Source of the DNA: Hymenobacter artigasi
GTDB lineage: Bacteria; Bacteroidota; Bacteroidia; Cytophagales; Hymenobacteraceae
Direction: 5' to 3'
DNA: 64,000 bases
Assembly: GCF_012275535.1 (NCBI RefSeq)
Contig: NZ_JAAVTK010000009.1
Location: forward strand, 164,690-228,689
How positions within the stretch are numbered: the first letter of the stretch is position 1; each line of letters starts with the position of its first letter. A program made the position numbers and the translations under genes. Under the pieces are notes generated by a model that worked only from the letters and a program-made list of their open reading frames with translations, did not search any database and had not been told where the DNA came from. This document shows positions 8,577 through 15,926 of this stretch, piece by piece.

Positions 8577-9278
8577 ATGGCTTCACCCCCCACAGCCCCT
8601 TTTTCAGCCCCCGTTGCCCCTGAAAAGCTGGTTGGCTTCGACCGGGCCGCCTGGTTTTATGATGCGCTGGCCGCCCTGGTGTTCGGGACTTCGCAGCAGG
8701 CAGCCCAGCGGGCGGCCCTGCGCGGCCTGCCGGGTGGGGCCCCGCACGTTCTCATATTGGGCGGGGGCACCGGCTGGGTGCTGAGCGAAGTACTGCGGCG
8801 GGCACCGGCGGCCACAGTGCTGTACCTGGAAGCATCGCCCCGGATGCTGGCCCGCGCCCGCGCCCGGCTGGTACGTGAGCATCCGCAGGCGGTGGGCCGG
8901 GTTGAATTCCGGCACGGCACCCAGGCGGCCCTGCAACCGGCCGAGCGGTTTGGGGCCATCATCACCTTTTTCGTGCTGGACTGCGTGCCCCTGGCCGACC
9001 TTGAGGCGGCCGTAGCACAGCTGCGCGCCGCCCAGGGCCCCGGAGCCCCGTGGCTGGTGGCCGACTTCAGGCCGGCGCGGCGCGGCTGGCGGCACTGGCT
9101 GCTCCAGTTGATGTACACGTTTTTCCGGTTCACGACCGGGCTGCGCGCTCAGGAGATGCCCGACCTGCGCACGGCCCTGGACCGGCTTGGGCTGGTGGCC
9201 GGGCACCCGCAGCTTTTTTTTGGTGGAGCGATAGAAGCCCTGATTTTTATGGAAAACCCGGCTACGGCCCAACCTTGA
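8577..9278 (+). CDS. Class I SAM-dependent methyltransferase
   Basis: A 233-residue cytosolic protein. The glycine-rich SAM-binding motif I, VLILGGGTGWVLSEVL, lies near residue 60, followed by an acidic strand end VLYLEASPRML. Later segments (IITFFVLDCVPLADLE, WLVADFRPARRGW) match the order of a Rossmann methyltransferase of the UbiE/COQ5-like type. The ATG at 8577 begins just after an AT-rich stretch. The substrate is unknown, and neighbours (tRNA, M61 peptidase) give no hint. Confidence 0.85.
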   Translation: MASPPTAPFSAPVAPEKLVGFDRAAWFYDALAALVFGTSQQAAQRAALRGLPGGAPHVLILGGGTGWVLSEVLRRAPAATVLYLEASPRMLARARARLVREHPQAVGRVEFRHGTQAALQPAERFGAIITFFVLDCVPLADLEAAVAQLRAAQGPGAPWLVADFRPARRGWRHWLLQLMYTFFRFTTGLRAQEMPDLRTALDRLGLVAGHPQLFFGGAIEALIFMENPATAQP

Positions 9279-9441
9279 TATTTACTAACACTGTTTCACG
9301 TAGTTGAAACATGATTTTATCATTACCGAGACCGTTTTTTGCAATGATTACCCTTATTTTATTGTAAATTTTCTGCAACTTTGTATTCCACATCGTTCGC
9401 GACTTTCTATTGCATTACTTGTTTCCTTATTATTTCTGCCC

Positions 9442-11490
9442 ATGAAACACACCGCCACAACTGCTATTTTATTCTCATTAGGGCTGGGCGCTTTTTCAGC
9501 GCAGGCGCAGGTAAAACCTGTACCGGCCAAGGCTGCTCCAGCCGCGGCCAAGCCCGCGCCCGCCAAAGCCGTTCCTATTAAACCAGTGCCTGCCAAACCG
9601 GCGGCCCCCAAGCCTGCCCCGGTAAGTGCCGCACCAGTGGCTCCGGCAGCGGCCCCCATCGTGGCGGCGCCCCCCGCCCCGGTTCAGGCCAAGGCCGATA
9701 CGGGGCCGGCCGTGCGCTACACCATGGCGTTTCCCAACGCGGGGCACCACGAGGCGAAAGTGACGGCGACGTTTGCGGGACTGACCGGTGGCGGACCGCT
9801 GCACGTCCGCATGGCCCGCAGCTCGCCCGGCCGCTATTCGATTCATGATTTTGCCAAAAACGTGTATTACGTGGTGGCTACCGATGGCAGCAACCATCCC
9901 CTGCCGCTGAATCGCCCCGACCCCTACGGCTGGGACGTGATGCCCGCCGCCGACGGCACCGTGATTTTCAGCTACACGCTGTACGGCGACCAGACGGATG
10001 GCACCAACGTGGGCATCGACCAGCAGCACGCCCACCTCAACCTGCCGGCGGCCCTGTGCTACGCCACCGGCCTGGAGGGCCGCGCCACCGAAATCAAGTT
10101 TGACCTGCCCGCTACCTGGAAAGTGGCCTCGCAGCTGCGCCAGGGCGGTGGCAAGGCCGTGTACACCGCCCCCAACATGCAGTACATGATGGACAGCCCG
10201 GTATCGTTGGGCGCCCAGCAGGTGCTGTCGTGGCAGGAGGGCGACCAGACCATTGAGCTGGCGACGCTGTACATGGGTCCGGTGTCGGAAATTGATGCCT
10301 ATGCCAAGAAAATCCAGAAGGTGGTGAAGGAGGAGAAGGCCATTTTTGGCGAGCTGCCTACCTTTGACTTTGCCCGCTACACCTTCGTGGCCAACTACCT
10401 GAGCCAGGCTTCCGGCGACGGCATGGAGCACCGCAACTCCACTTCCGTAACCAGCCCCCGCACCCTAAAGGACGAGGACGCGACCAAGAACCTGGGCACC
10501 GTGGCCCACGAATTCTTCCACGCCTGGAACGTGGAGCGCCTGCGCCCGAAAGACCTGGAGCCCTTTGATTTCCAGCGGGTAAACATGAGCGACAACCTCT
10601 GGTTTGCCGAAGGCTTCACGCAGTACTACGGCCGCCTGGCCCTGCGCCGCGCCAAGCTAATTGAGGACGACGAGTTTTACGACGACATCAGCCGCTGGGT
10701 GAACCTGCGCCAGAACAGCCCCGGGGCCCGCTACGCCTCGGCCATCGACATGAGCCGCCAGGCCGCCTACACCGATGGGGCCGGCACCTCCGCCCCGATG
10801 AACCTGGTGAACACCAACCTGTCGTACTACGACCAGGGCGCGGGCATTGCGCTGGTGCTCGATTTGCAGCTGCGCCAGCACCACCGCTCCTCGCTCGACA
10901 AGTTTATGCAGGCCATGTGGCAGCAGTACGGCAAAAAGCAGGCGGGCTTCGCCCCCACCAACCCCTACACGACCCGCGACCTGCAGCGCGTGCTGGGCGA
11001 GGTGAGCAAGGACACCGTATTTGCCGACCGCTTCTTCCGGCAGTACGTGTACGGTCGCGAGCAGCCACGCTTCAGCGAGAACCTGCTGGTGGCCGGCCTG
11101 GCCGTGATTCCGACCCGCGCCCTGGGTGCGGCCCTGCCCAGCCAGGTAGAGTTTGACGAAGAAGGCCGCTGCCTGGTGGCGTATAATACCCAGATTGGCT
11201 CGGGCCTGTACAAGGCCGGAATTGACCGGGGCGACCAGCTGGTAGTGCTTGATGGCCAGACGATTAAGAGCTCCGGCGACCTCGACGGCGTGCTGCACAA
11301 GCACTCGCCCAGCGACGTGGTATTTGTGAAGGTTAAAACCCGGGGCGGCGTGGAGCGCACCACCCAGCTCATCCTGTCCGAAGACCCCAACGTGCAGGTG
11401 AAGCCCGCAGAATCGGTGGACAAAATGGTGTATTCGCCCGCACAAAAAGTCCTCCGCGAAGCCTGGCTGGCCAGCCAGGCCTCCAACTAA
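9442..11490 (+). CDS. M61-family metallopeptidase with PDZ domain, secreted
   Basis: A 682-residue protein with a signal peptide (MKHTATTAILFSLGLGAFSA, cut near AQAQ) and a Lys/Pro/Ala-rich tether over residues ~25-85. A glycyl-aminopeptidase (M61) region follows, with the zinc motif HEFFH (H356, E357, H360) and the third-ligand motif FAEGFTQYY (E390). A PDZ-like region near the C-terminus (GLYKAGIDRGDQLVVLDG) matches the usual M61 layout. It should act in the periplasm or outside the cell on peptides. The ATG at 9442 was chosen over an upstream in-frame ATG at 9304 because it gives the signal peptide. A strong terminator follows. Confidence 0.92.
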   Translation: MKHTATTAILFSLGLGAFSAQAQVKPVPAKAAPAAAKPAPAKAVPIKPVPAKPAAPKPAPVSAAPVAPAAAPIVAAPPAPVQAKADTGPAVRYTMAFPNAGHHEAKVTATFAGLTGGGPLHVRMARSSPGRYSIHDFAKNVYYVVATDGSNHPLPLNRPDPYGWDVMPAADGTVIFSYTLYGDQTDGTNVGIDQQHAHLNLPAALCYATGLEGRATEIKFDLPATWKVASQLRQGGGKAVYTAPNMQYMMDSPVSLGAQQVLSWQEGDQTIELATLYMGPVSEIDAYAKKIQKVVKEEKAIFGELPTFDFARYTFVANYLSQASGDGMEHRNSTSVTSPRTLKDEDATKNLGTVAHEFFHAWNVERLRPKDLEPFDFQRVNMSDNLWFAEGFTQYYGRLALRRAKLIEDDEFYDDISRWVNLRQNSPGARYASAIDMSRQAAYTDGAGTSAPMNLVNTNLSYYDQGAGIALVLDLQLRQHHRSSLDKFMQAMWQQYGKKQAGFAPTNPYTTRDLQRVLGEVSKDTVFADRFFRQYVYGREQPRFSENLLVAGLAVIPTRALGAALPSQVEFDEEGRCLVAYNTQIGSGLYKAGIDRGDQLVVLDGQTIKSSGDLDGVLHKHSPSDVVFVKVKTRGGVERTTQLILSEDPNVQVKPAESVDKMVYSPAQKVLREAWLASQASN

Positions 11491-11502
11491 GCCCAACCAA
11501 TA

Positions 11503-11565
11503 AGCAAAAAAGCCCCGGCGGGCCGGAGTCGCATAGCGCGGCCCGGGTCGCCGGGGCTTTTTGCT
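11503..11565 (+). terminator. Strong terminator after the M61 peptidase gene
   Basis: The arms agcaaaaaagccccggc and gccggggctttttgct can pair almost completely, and the stem ends in a T-run on either strand. It isolates the three-gene unit that follows. Confidence 0.85.
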
Positions 11566-11603
11566 GCGCGATGGTCACGGGCGGCTGATTGGCTAATATC
11601 TTT

Positions 11604-11611
11604 ACCTTTGA
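11604..11611 (+). promoter_or_regulatory. -7 box (TACCTTTG) before the coiled-coil/PspA-like/Ppx-like unit
   Basis: TACCTTTG fits TAnnTTTG and lies 86 bp before the ATG at 11697, directly after the upstream terminator. A TTG occurs upstream at 11589 but the spacing (12 nt) is shorter than usual. Confidence 0.45.
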
Positions 11612-11696
11612 ACGGTTGGTGGCCGTTTCTACGCCATTTCGGCGGCGGCAGCGCATCAGCCCGGCCCTTTCTATTACTCCCTCTTTCCGTTTTGTC

Positions 11697-12392
11697 ATGG
11701 CAATTTTTGATAAGCTTGCCCACGCTGCCAAGGACTTTTTTATTGAGCCCGAGGCCGGCGCACCAGCTCCGCCTACTCCTCCTACCGCGCAGTACGGGGC
11801 CGCTGCCCAGCCAGCCGCTGCTCCCGCTGCTTCCAACGCAACGCCCCATGCTGCCCCGGCTCCCGGCCAGGCTGAGCAGCGCCACCTCGACCACATTGTG
11901 GGCCTGCTGGCCGGCGATGGCAAGGACTTCGCTGCCTACATGAAAATGGTGAAGAGCATGGCCGCCGCCGGCCTCAGCGGCCCTATGCTTTACCAAACGG
12001 CCTTCAACGCCTTCTCGGCTGTGAATGGCGGCACCGTGCCGGCGCTGCTGGCCTCGGCCACCCAGTTTGAGCAGACATTGGCTGACGACCGCGCGAAAGT
12101 GCTGACCCGCCACCGCGAAAAGATGGGCGAAGGTGCAGCCCCGGGGGCCGCACCGGGTCCGGTAGCGCTGCTCATGGTGCAGGAAAAAAAGCTGGCCGAA
12201 GACCTGGCCGAGCTCACCCGTCAGCTACAGGCCAAGCAGCAACAGCTGCTGCAAACCCAGCAGCAGCTGGGCGAGGAGCGCCAGAAAACCCAGAGCGCGC
12301 TGGCCTCCTACGAGTTGGCCAACGCGGCCGCGATGGCAGAATTGCAGACCCACCACAAGGCCGCCGAAACCTTCCTGAACAGCGCAAAATAG
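11697..12392 (+). CDS. Coiled-coil protein, first gene of a three-gene unit
   Basis: A 231-residue protein without signal peptide. Residues 1-20 (MAIFDKLAHAAKDFFIEP) could form an amphipathic helix. Residues ~20-60 are a Pro/Ala-rich linker. Residues ~65-140 are helical (IVGLLAGDGKDFAAYMKMV). Residues ~160-231 form a Gln/Glu-rich coiled coil (LTRQLQAKQQQLLQTQQQL). I do not recognise a family. The ATG at 11697 follows an AT-rich stretch. The two downstream genes run in the same direction with gaps of 99 and 87 bp, so co-transcription is likely. A cytosolic partner or adaptor role at the membrane is only a guess. Confidence 0.7.
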   Translation: MAIFDKLAHAAKDFFIEPEAGAPAPPTPPTAQYGAAAQPAAAPAASNATPHAAPAPGQAEQRHLDHIVGLLAGDGKDFAAYMKMVKSMAAAGLSGPMLYQTAFNAFSAVNGGTVPALLASATQFEQTLADDRAKVLTRHREKMGEGAAPGAAPGPVALLMVQEKKLAEDLAELTRQLQAKQQQLLQTQQQLGEERQKTQSALASYELANAAAMAELQTHHKAAETFLNSAK

Positions 12393-12491
12393 ACTCGTTG
12401 CACAAGCGTCCGCTTACACTGGCCAACGATGCGTATGTAGGCACAAGCGAAAGCGTAGGCGAAAATTTCCACCTCTTTCTTTTTTCTGCTG

Positions 12492-13487
12492 ATGAACACT
12501 CCGTTACTGGGCCCGCCCTCGCCGGCCGATGGCCTGCCCTCCTGGCAAAAACCTGAGAAAGCCGCCGCCTGGGTCTTCGTGGCCGCGCTGGTGGGGGCTG
12601 GCATTTATTACTGGGGCAAAATCCTGCCTTTTCTGATTGATATCGTTTTCGATACGGTGAAGCTGGGCGTGGGACTGGGCGTGCTGTTCGTGCTGTTTAT
12701 GCTGGCCACCAACAAGCGGATTCAGACCGGGCTGTGGTATATGGGGCAGCGAATTTTCCGGACGGCCGCCAGCATCTTCGTCAACACCGACCCCATTGGC
12801 ATCATGGAAGCCTACATCTCAAACACCGAGAAAGAAGCCCGCAACATGGATGCCGAAGTGGGCCATATTGAAGGGGCCAACGAGCTGGTGAAGCGCAAGA
12901 TGGTAGCGAATACTGTTCAGATGAAAGAGTACCTGGCGCTGGCCGCCTCGGCCCAGCGCCAGGGCGAAAAAGACTCGGCCGACTCCTACGCCAGCCGCGC
13001 CGCCCAGCTGGAGGACTACAACCGCCGCCTGCAGCCCATGGCCACCACCACGGCCAACGTGAGCCTGGTGATGCGCCAGATTCTGAAAGCCGCCCTGCGC
13101 CAGATTGACGGCAGCAAGTTCAAAGTCAACCTGCTGAAAGACGAGTACGCCCTGGTGAAACGCACCAGCTCGGGCATGCGCGCGGCCATGAACATCCTGC
13201 GCGGCGACCCCGACAAGAAGTATTTCTTCGACCTGGCCACTGACCGCGTGGCCGAGGACATGGCCCAGCAATTGGGCCAGATTAAGCAGGCCATGCGCTA
13301 CAGCCAGGAGTTCGTGAAGGAGATGGACATCCAGAACGGGGTGATGAGCGAGAAGGGCCAGCACCTGCTCGACCAGTACCAGAAGGGCGAGTTCAGCGCC
13401 ATAATGAACAATGAGCCGCCCGTATCAATGAGCGCCGCTACTACCCGCCAGGCCACCGATGACGCTTACGGCAAGCTGCTGGACTAA
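12492..13487 (+). CDS. PspA/IM30-like coiled-coil protein with two N-terminal TM helices
   Basis: A 331-residue protein. Residues ~26-49 and ~55-72 are hydrophobic and probably form a membrane hairpin. The rest is soluble and helical, and it recalls the PspA/IM30 pattern: a DPIGIMEAYISNTEKEARNM segment (100-119), a region with KMVANTVQMKEYLALAASA, and long heptad stretches to residue ~300. Classical PspA lacks membrane spans and binds stressed membranes peripherally, so this would be a permanently anchored variant. The similarity is by eye and weak in detail. It sits between the coiled-coil gene and the Ppx-like gene, suggesting one membrane-associated assembly. Confidence 0.65.
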   Translation: MNTPLLGPPSPADGLPSWQKPEKAAAWVFVAALVGAGIYYWGKILPFLIDIVFDTVKLGVGLGVLFVLFMLATNKRIQTGLWYMGQRIFRTAASIFVNTDPIGIMEAYISNTEKEARNMDAEVGHIEGANELVKRKMVANTVQMKEYLALAASAQRQGEKDSADSYASRAAQLEDYNRRLQPMATTTANVSLVMRQILKAALRQIDGSKFKVNLLKDEYALVKRTSSGMRAAMNILRGDPDKKYFFDLATDRVAEDMAQQLGQIKQAMRYSQEFVKEMDIQNGVMSEKGQHLLDQYQKGEFSAIMNNEPPVSMSAATTRQATDDAYGKLLD

Positions 13488-13574
13488 GTGACCACCGGAC
13501 AACACAGGGTCATGCTGCGCTCTGCATGACGCTCTAAATATTCTCCCCTTTTCATCACCTTAACTGCAACCACC

Positions 13575-14576
13575 ATGCGGCTCACCTTCGCCAGCAAGGC
13601 CATTATCGCGGCCATCATCCTCATCGGCCTGTACTTCGGTATCCGCCGCTTCACCGAGACTAATCCGGAGCTGGCCCAGTCGGGCCGCTCGGCCATCGAC
13701 CCGGTACCGGGCGATACCATCGTGCATGACAATGGCACTGGGCCAGCCGCAACAGCTGCTGGCACCCGCCCGGCCTTTGCTTACGAAGCCCCTGCGCCCG
13801 TCGACGGCAAGCTGAAGGGCGTGGTGGAGCTGGGGGCCAGCGGCTTCAACTCCTTCATAGTGCGCATCGACCAGAACCGCACCTGGAAGCTGGAAAAAGC
13901 CGATTTCGGCAACAGCCTGGTGATGGAAAACATGGCCACCGACGACGACATTCGCCGGGGGCTTAAGGCCTATATTGCCCAGATGCTGGACTTCGGCGTG
14001 GGCGGGCGCGACATTCATTTTGTGGTGAGTTCGGGCGCGCTAAAGGCCGAAGGCACGGGCAAAATCGTGAAGGTGCTCAAGGGCCTGGGCTACGTGGTGA
14101 ACACCGTGACGCCGGAGAAGGAAGGCGTGCTGGGCCTGCGCTCGGTGCTGCCGGCTTCTTTTGCCGACCGCGCCTTCGTGGCCGACATCGGCTCGGGCAA
14201 CACCAAGATTTCGTGGCTCGACGGCAACCAGCCCCGCTCGGTGGAAACCTACGGGGCCAAATACTTCGAAAAAGGCACCGCTGATGCTGCGGTAGCGGCC
14301 GAAGTAAAGCAGAAAGCCACCCAGGTACCGGCCGATTTGCGCGGCACCTGCTTCATCATCGGCGGGGTGCCGTTTGAGATGGCCAAGAAGGTGCGCAAAG
14401 GCAAGGAGCGCTACACCGTGCTCGACGCGCCCAGCGCCTACCAACTCGACAACGCCAAGTCGAAGGCCGGCCTGAACATCTATAAGTCAATTGCCGATGC
14501 CACCGGGTGCCAGCAGTTTGTGTTCGACTGGGATGCCAACTTTACCATCGGCTACCTGCTGACGCTTCCGAAGTAG
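13575..14576 (+). CDS. Membrane-anchored Ppx/GppA-like (ASKHA fold) protein
   Basis: A 333-residue protein. Residues ~7-23 (SKAIIAAIILIGLYFGI) form one N-terminal TM segment followed by Arg-Arg. A Pro/Gly/Ala linker runs to ~75. Residues ~80-333 resemble exopolyphosphatase/GppA: VVELGASGFNSFIVR (83-97), TPEKEGVLGL (179-188), FVADIGSGNTKISWL (201-215) and CFIIGGVPFEMAK (259-271). It is a close paralog of the secreted protein at 652-1896 but lacks the DUF6799 part. Orientation by the positive-inside rule is ambiguous: Arg-Lys residues lie on both sides. The exported paralog favours a periplasmic domain. Activity is unknown; a sensor or scaffold of polyphosphate or nucleotides is an inference. 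Confidence 0.75.
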   Translation: MRLTFASKAIIAAIILIGLYFGIRRFTETNPELAQSGRSAIDPVPGDTIVHDNGTGPAATAAGTRPAFAYEAPAPVDGKLKGVVELGASGFNSFIVRIDQNRTWKLEKADFGNSLVMENMATDDDIRRGLKAYIAQMLDFGVGGRDIHFVVSSGALKAEGTGKIVKVLKGLGYVVNTVTPEKEGVLGLRSVLPASFADRAFVADIGSGNTKISWLDGNQPRSVETYGAKYFEKGTADAAVAAEVKQKATQVPADLRGTCFIIGGVPFEMAKKVRKGKERYTVLDAPSAYQLDNAKSKAGLNIYKSIADATGCQQFVFDWDANFTIGYLLTLPK

Positions 14577-14605
14577 CGGCGGCATCTTACCCGATAGGCC
14601 AAGTC

Positions 14606-14712
14606 CCGAAAACGTCTGTCATGCTGAGCTTGCGAAGCACCTTATCCCCGCTGAACGTATTGTTCCTGCATGATAAGGTGCTTCGCAAGCTCAGCATGAC
14701 AGACGTTTTCGG
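14606..14712. repeat. Inverted repeat, 41-bp perfect arms (GTCATGCTGAGC family)
   Basis: Arms 14606-14646 and 14672-14712 are perfect reverse complements with a 25-bp loop. The core gtcatgctgagcttgcgaag recurs with one change in the repeat at 53505-53605. It follows the Ppx-like gene and may end its transcript, but has no T-run. Confidence 0.95.
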
Positions 14713-14777
14713 TTTCTTAAACACTTCCGCCGCCCGGCCGTTTCTTTGGCTCCTCACGCTTCTCCGATTCTCGCCTT

Positions 14778-15791
14778 ATGGCCCAACGCATTTCTTACCT
14801 CCGCAACGAGGCTCTGCCCACCGTGCGGCCAGGCTACCCCGGCAACAAGCTGTTTGGCAACGAATTCGCCAACGGCGAGGAATTGTTTGAGCCCAGCTTT
14901 GCAAATCTGCTGAGGTGGCAGCTCTCGACCAATCCCCAGAAAGAGGAAAAGAAGCGCGACACCTGGGCCCCGGAAGTGATGGACTGCGCGGCGGCGTTCT
15001 CCTCGACCGAGGATATGCTGGTGTGGCTGGGGCACTCCTGCTTTCTGCTGCGGGTGGCGGGCGTGTCGCTGCTCTTCGACCCCGTGCTGTTTTCGTCGCT
15101 CGGGCTGAAGCAGCGCCATCCCCTGCCCTGCCCGCCCGAGGCCCTGCGCAGCATCGACTTCCTGCTGCTCTCGCACGGCCACCGCGACCACCTCGACGAG
15201 AAATCCATTAAGCTGCTGGCGGCCCAGAACCCGCAGATGCAGGTGCTCTCCTCGCTGCGCATGGCCCCGTTGCTACGCGGCATGGTGCCGGGCCTGGCGG
15301 TGCAGGAGGCCGGCTGGTGGCAGCAGTACGACCTGGGCCCGGCCTCGCCCCTCGAAATTACCTACCTGCCGGCCTCCCACTGGCACCGCCGGGGCCTGGC
15401 CGATGTGAACCGCGTGCTCTGGGGCAGCTTCATGATTCGGGTGCAGGACCGGCTCATCTATTTCGCCGGCGATACGTCTTACGCCGACCATTTCGAACAA
15501 ATCGAAGCCCGGTTCGGCCCCATTGATATTGCGCTGATGCCCATCGGGGCCTACAAGCCGGCCTATATGATGGCAAAAAGCCACGTCAACCCCCACGAAG
15601 CCGCCAAAGCCGCCAACGTGCTGCGCGCCGGCCACGTCGTGCCCATGCACTACGGCACCTTCGCCCTGGCCGATGAGCCGGCTTCCGAACCCCTGCGTCA
15701 ACTCCGGGAAGTAGCGGCCGGCGGCATGCTGCGCGGCGAGCTGCACGCCCCCGTCGTGGGGCAGGTGCTGCGCTGGCCGGAGTGGGAATAG
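14778..15791 (+). CDS. MBL-fold metallohydrolase (UlaG/NAPE-PLD-like)
   Basis: A 337-residue cytosolic protein with the beta-lactamase-fold zinc motif SHGHRDHLD, preceded by VWLGHSCFLLRVAG and LLFDPVL as in the UlaG/NAPE-PLD-like branch. Further ligands are visible in PASHWHRRG, FAGDTSYADHF and VVPMHYGTF. Enzymes of this branch hydrolyse phosphodiester or lactone bonds; the N-terminal extension (residues 1-80) resembles NAPE-PLD-like members. The substrate is unknown. The stop codon is directly followed by an inverted repeat arm at 15792. Confidence 0.9.
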   Translation: MAQRISYLRNEALPTVRPGYPGNKLFGNEFANGEELFEPSFANLLRWQLSTNPQKEEKKRDTWAPEVMDCAAAFSSTEDMLVWLGHSCFLLRVAGVSLLFDPVLFSSLGLKQRHPLPCPPEALRSIDFLLLSHGHRDHLDEKSIKLLAAQNPQMQVLSSLRMAPLLRGMVPGLAVQEAGWWQQYDLGPASPLEITYLPASHWHRRGLADVNRVLWGSFMIRVQDRLIYFAGDTSYADHFEQIEARFGPIDIALMPIGAYKPAYMMAKSHVNPHEAAKAANVLRAGHVVPMHYGTFALADEPASEPLRQLREVAAGGMLRGELHAPVVGQVLRWPEWE

Positions 15792-15924
15792 GGAAGTTTT
15801 GAGGGTTGAATGTTGAGGGTTGAATGAGGAATGCTTCGTTGCGGGGTAGCTTTGACCCTGATTTCGGATTGAGAGGAATTTAGCAAGCTCAATCAACCCT
15901 CAACATTCAACACTCAACCCTTCC
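15792..15924. repeat. Inverted repeat built of low-complexity TTGAGGGTTGAATG units
   Basis: Arms 15792-15823 and 15893-15924 (32 bp, three mismatches) start at the base after one stop codon and end two bases before the next ATG. The loop holds a -7 box at 15847-15854. Confidence 0.9.
15847..15854 (+). promoter_or_regulatory. -7 box (TAGCTTTG) in the loop of an inverted repeat
   Basis: It matches TAnnTTTG exactly and lies 72 bp before the symporter ATG. Transcripts starting here would contain only the right repeat arm. A TTG lies 24 bp upstream inside the left arm. Confidence 0.5.
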
Positions 15925-15926
15925 GA

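Noticed and set aside
14606..14712. Long inverted repeats as IS ends or MITEs
   Set aside because: No target-site duplications were recognised, loops differ at every locus and arm sequences belong to several unrelated families.
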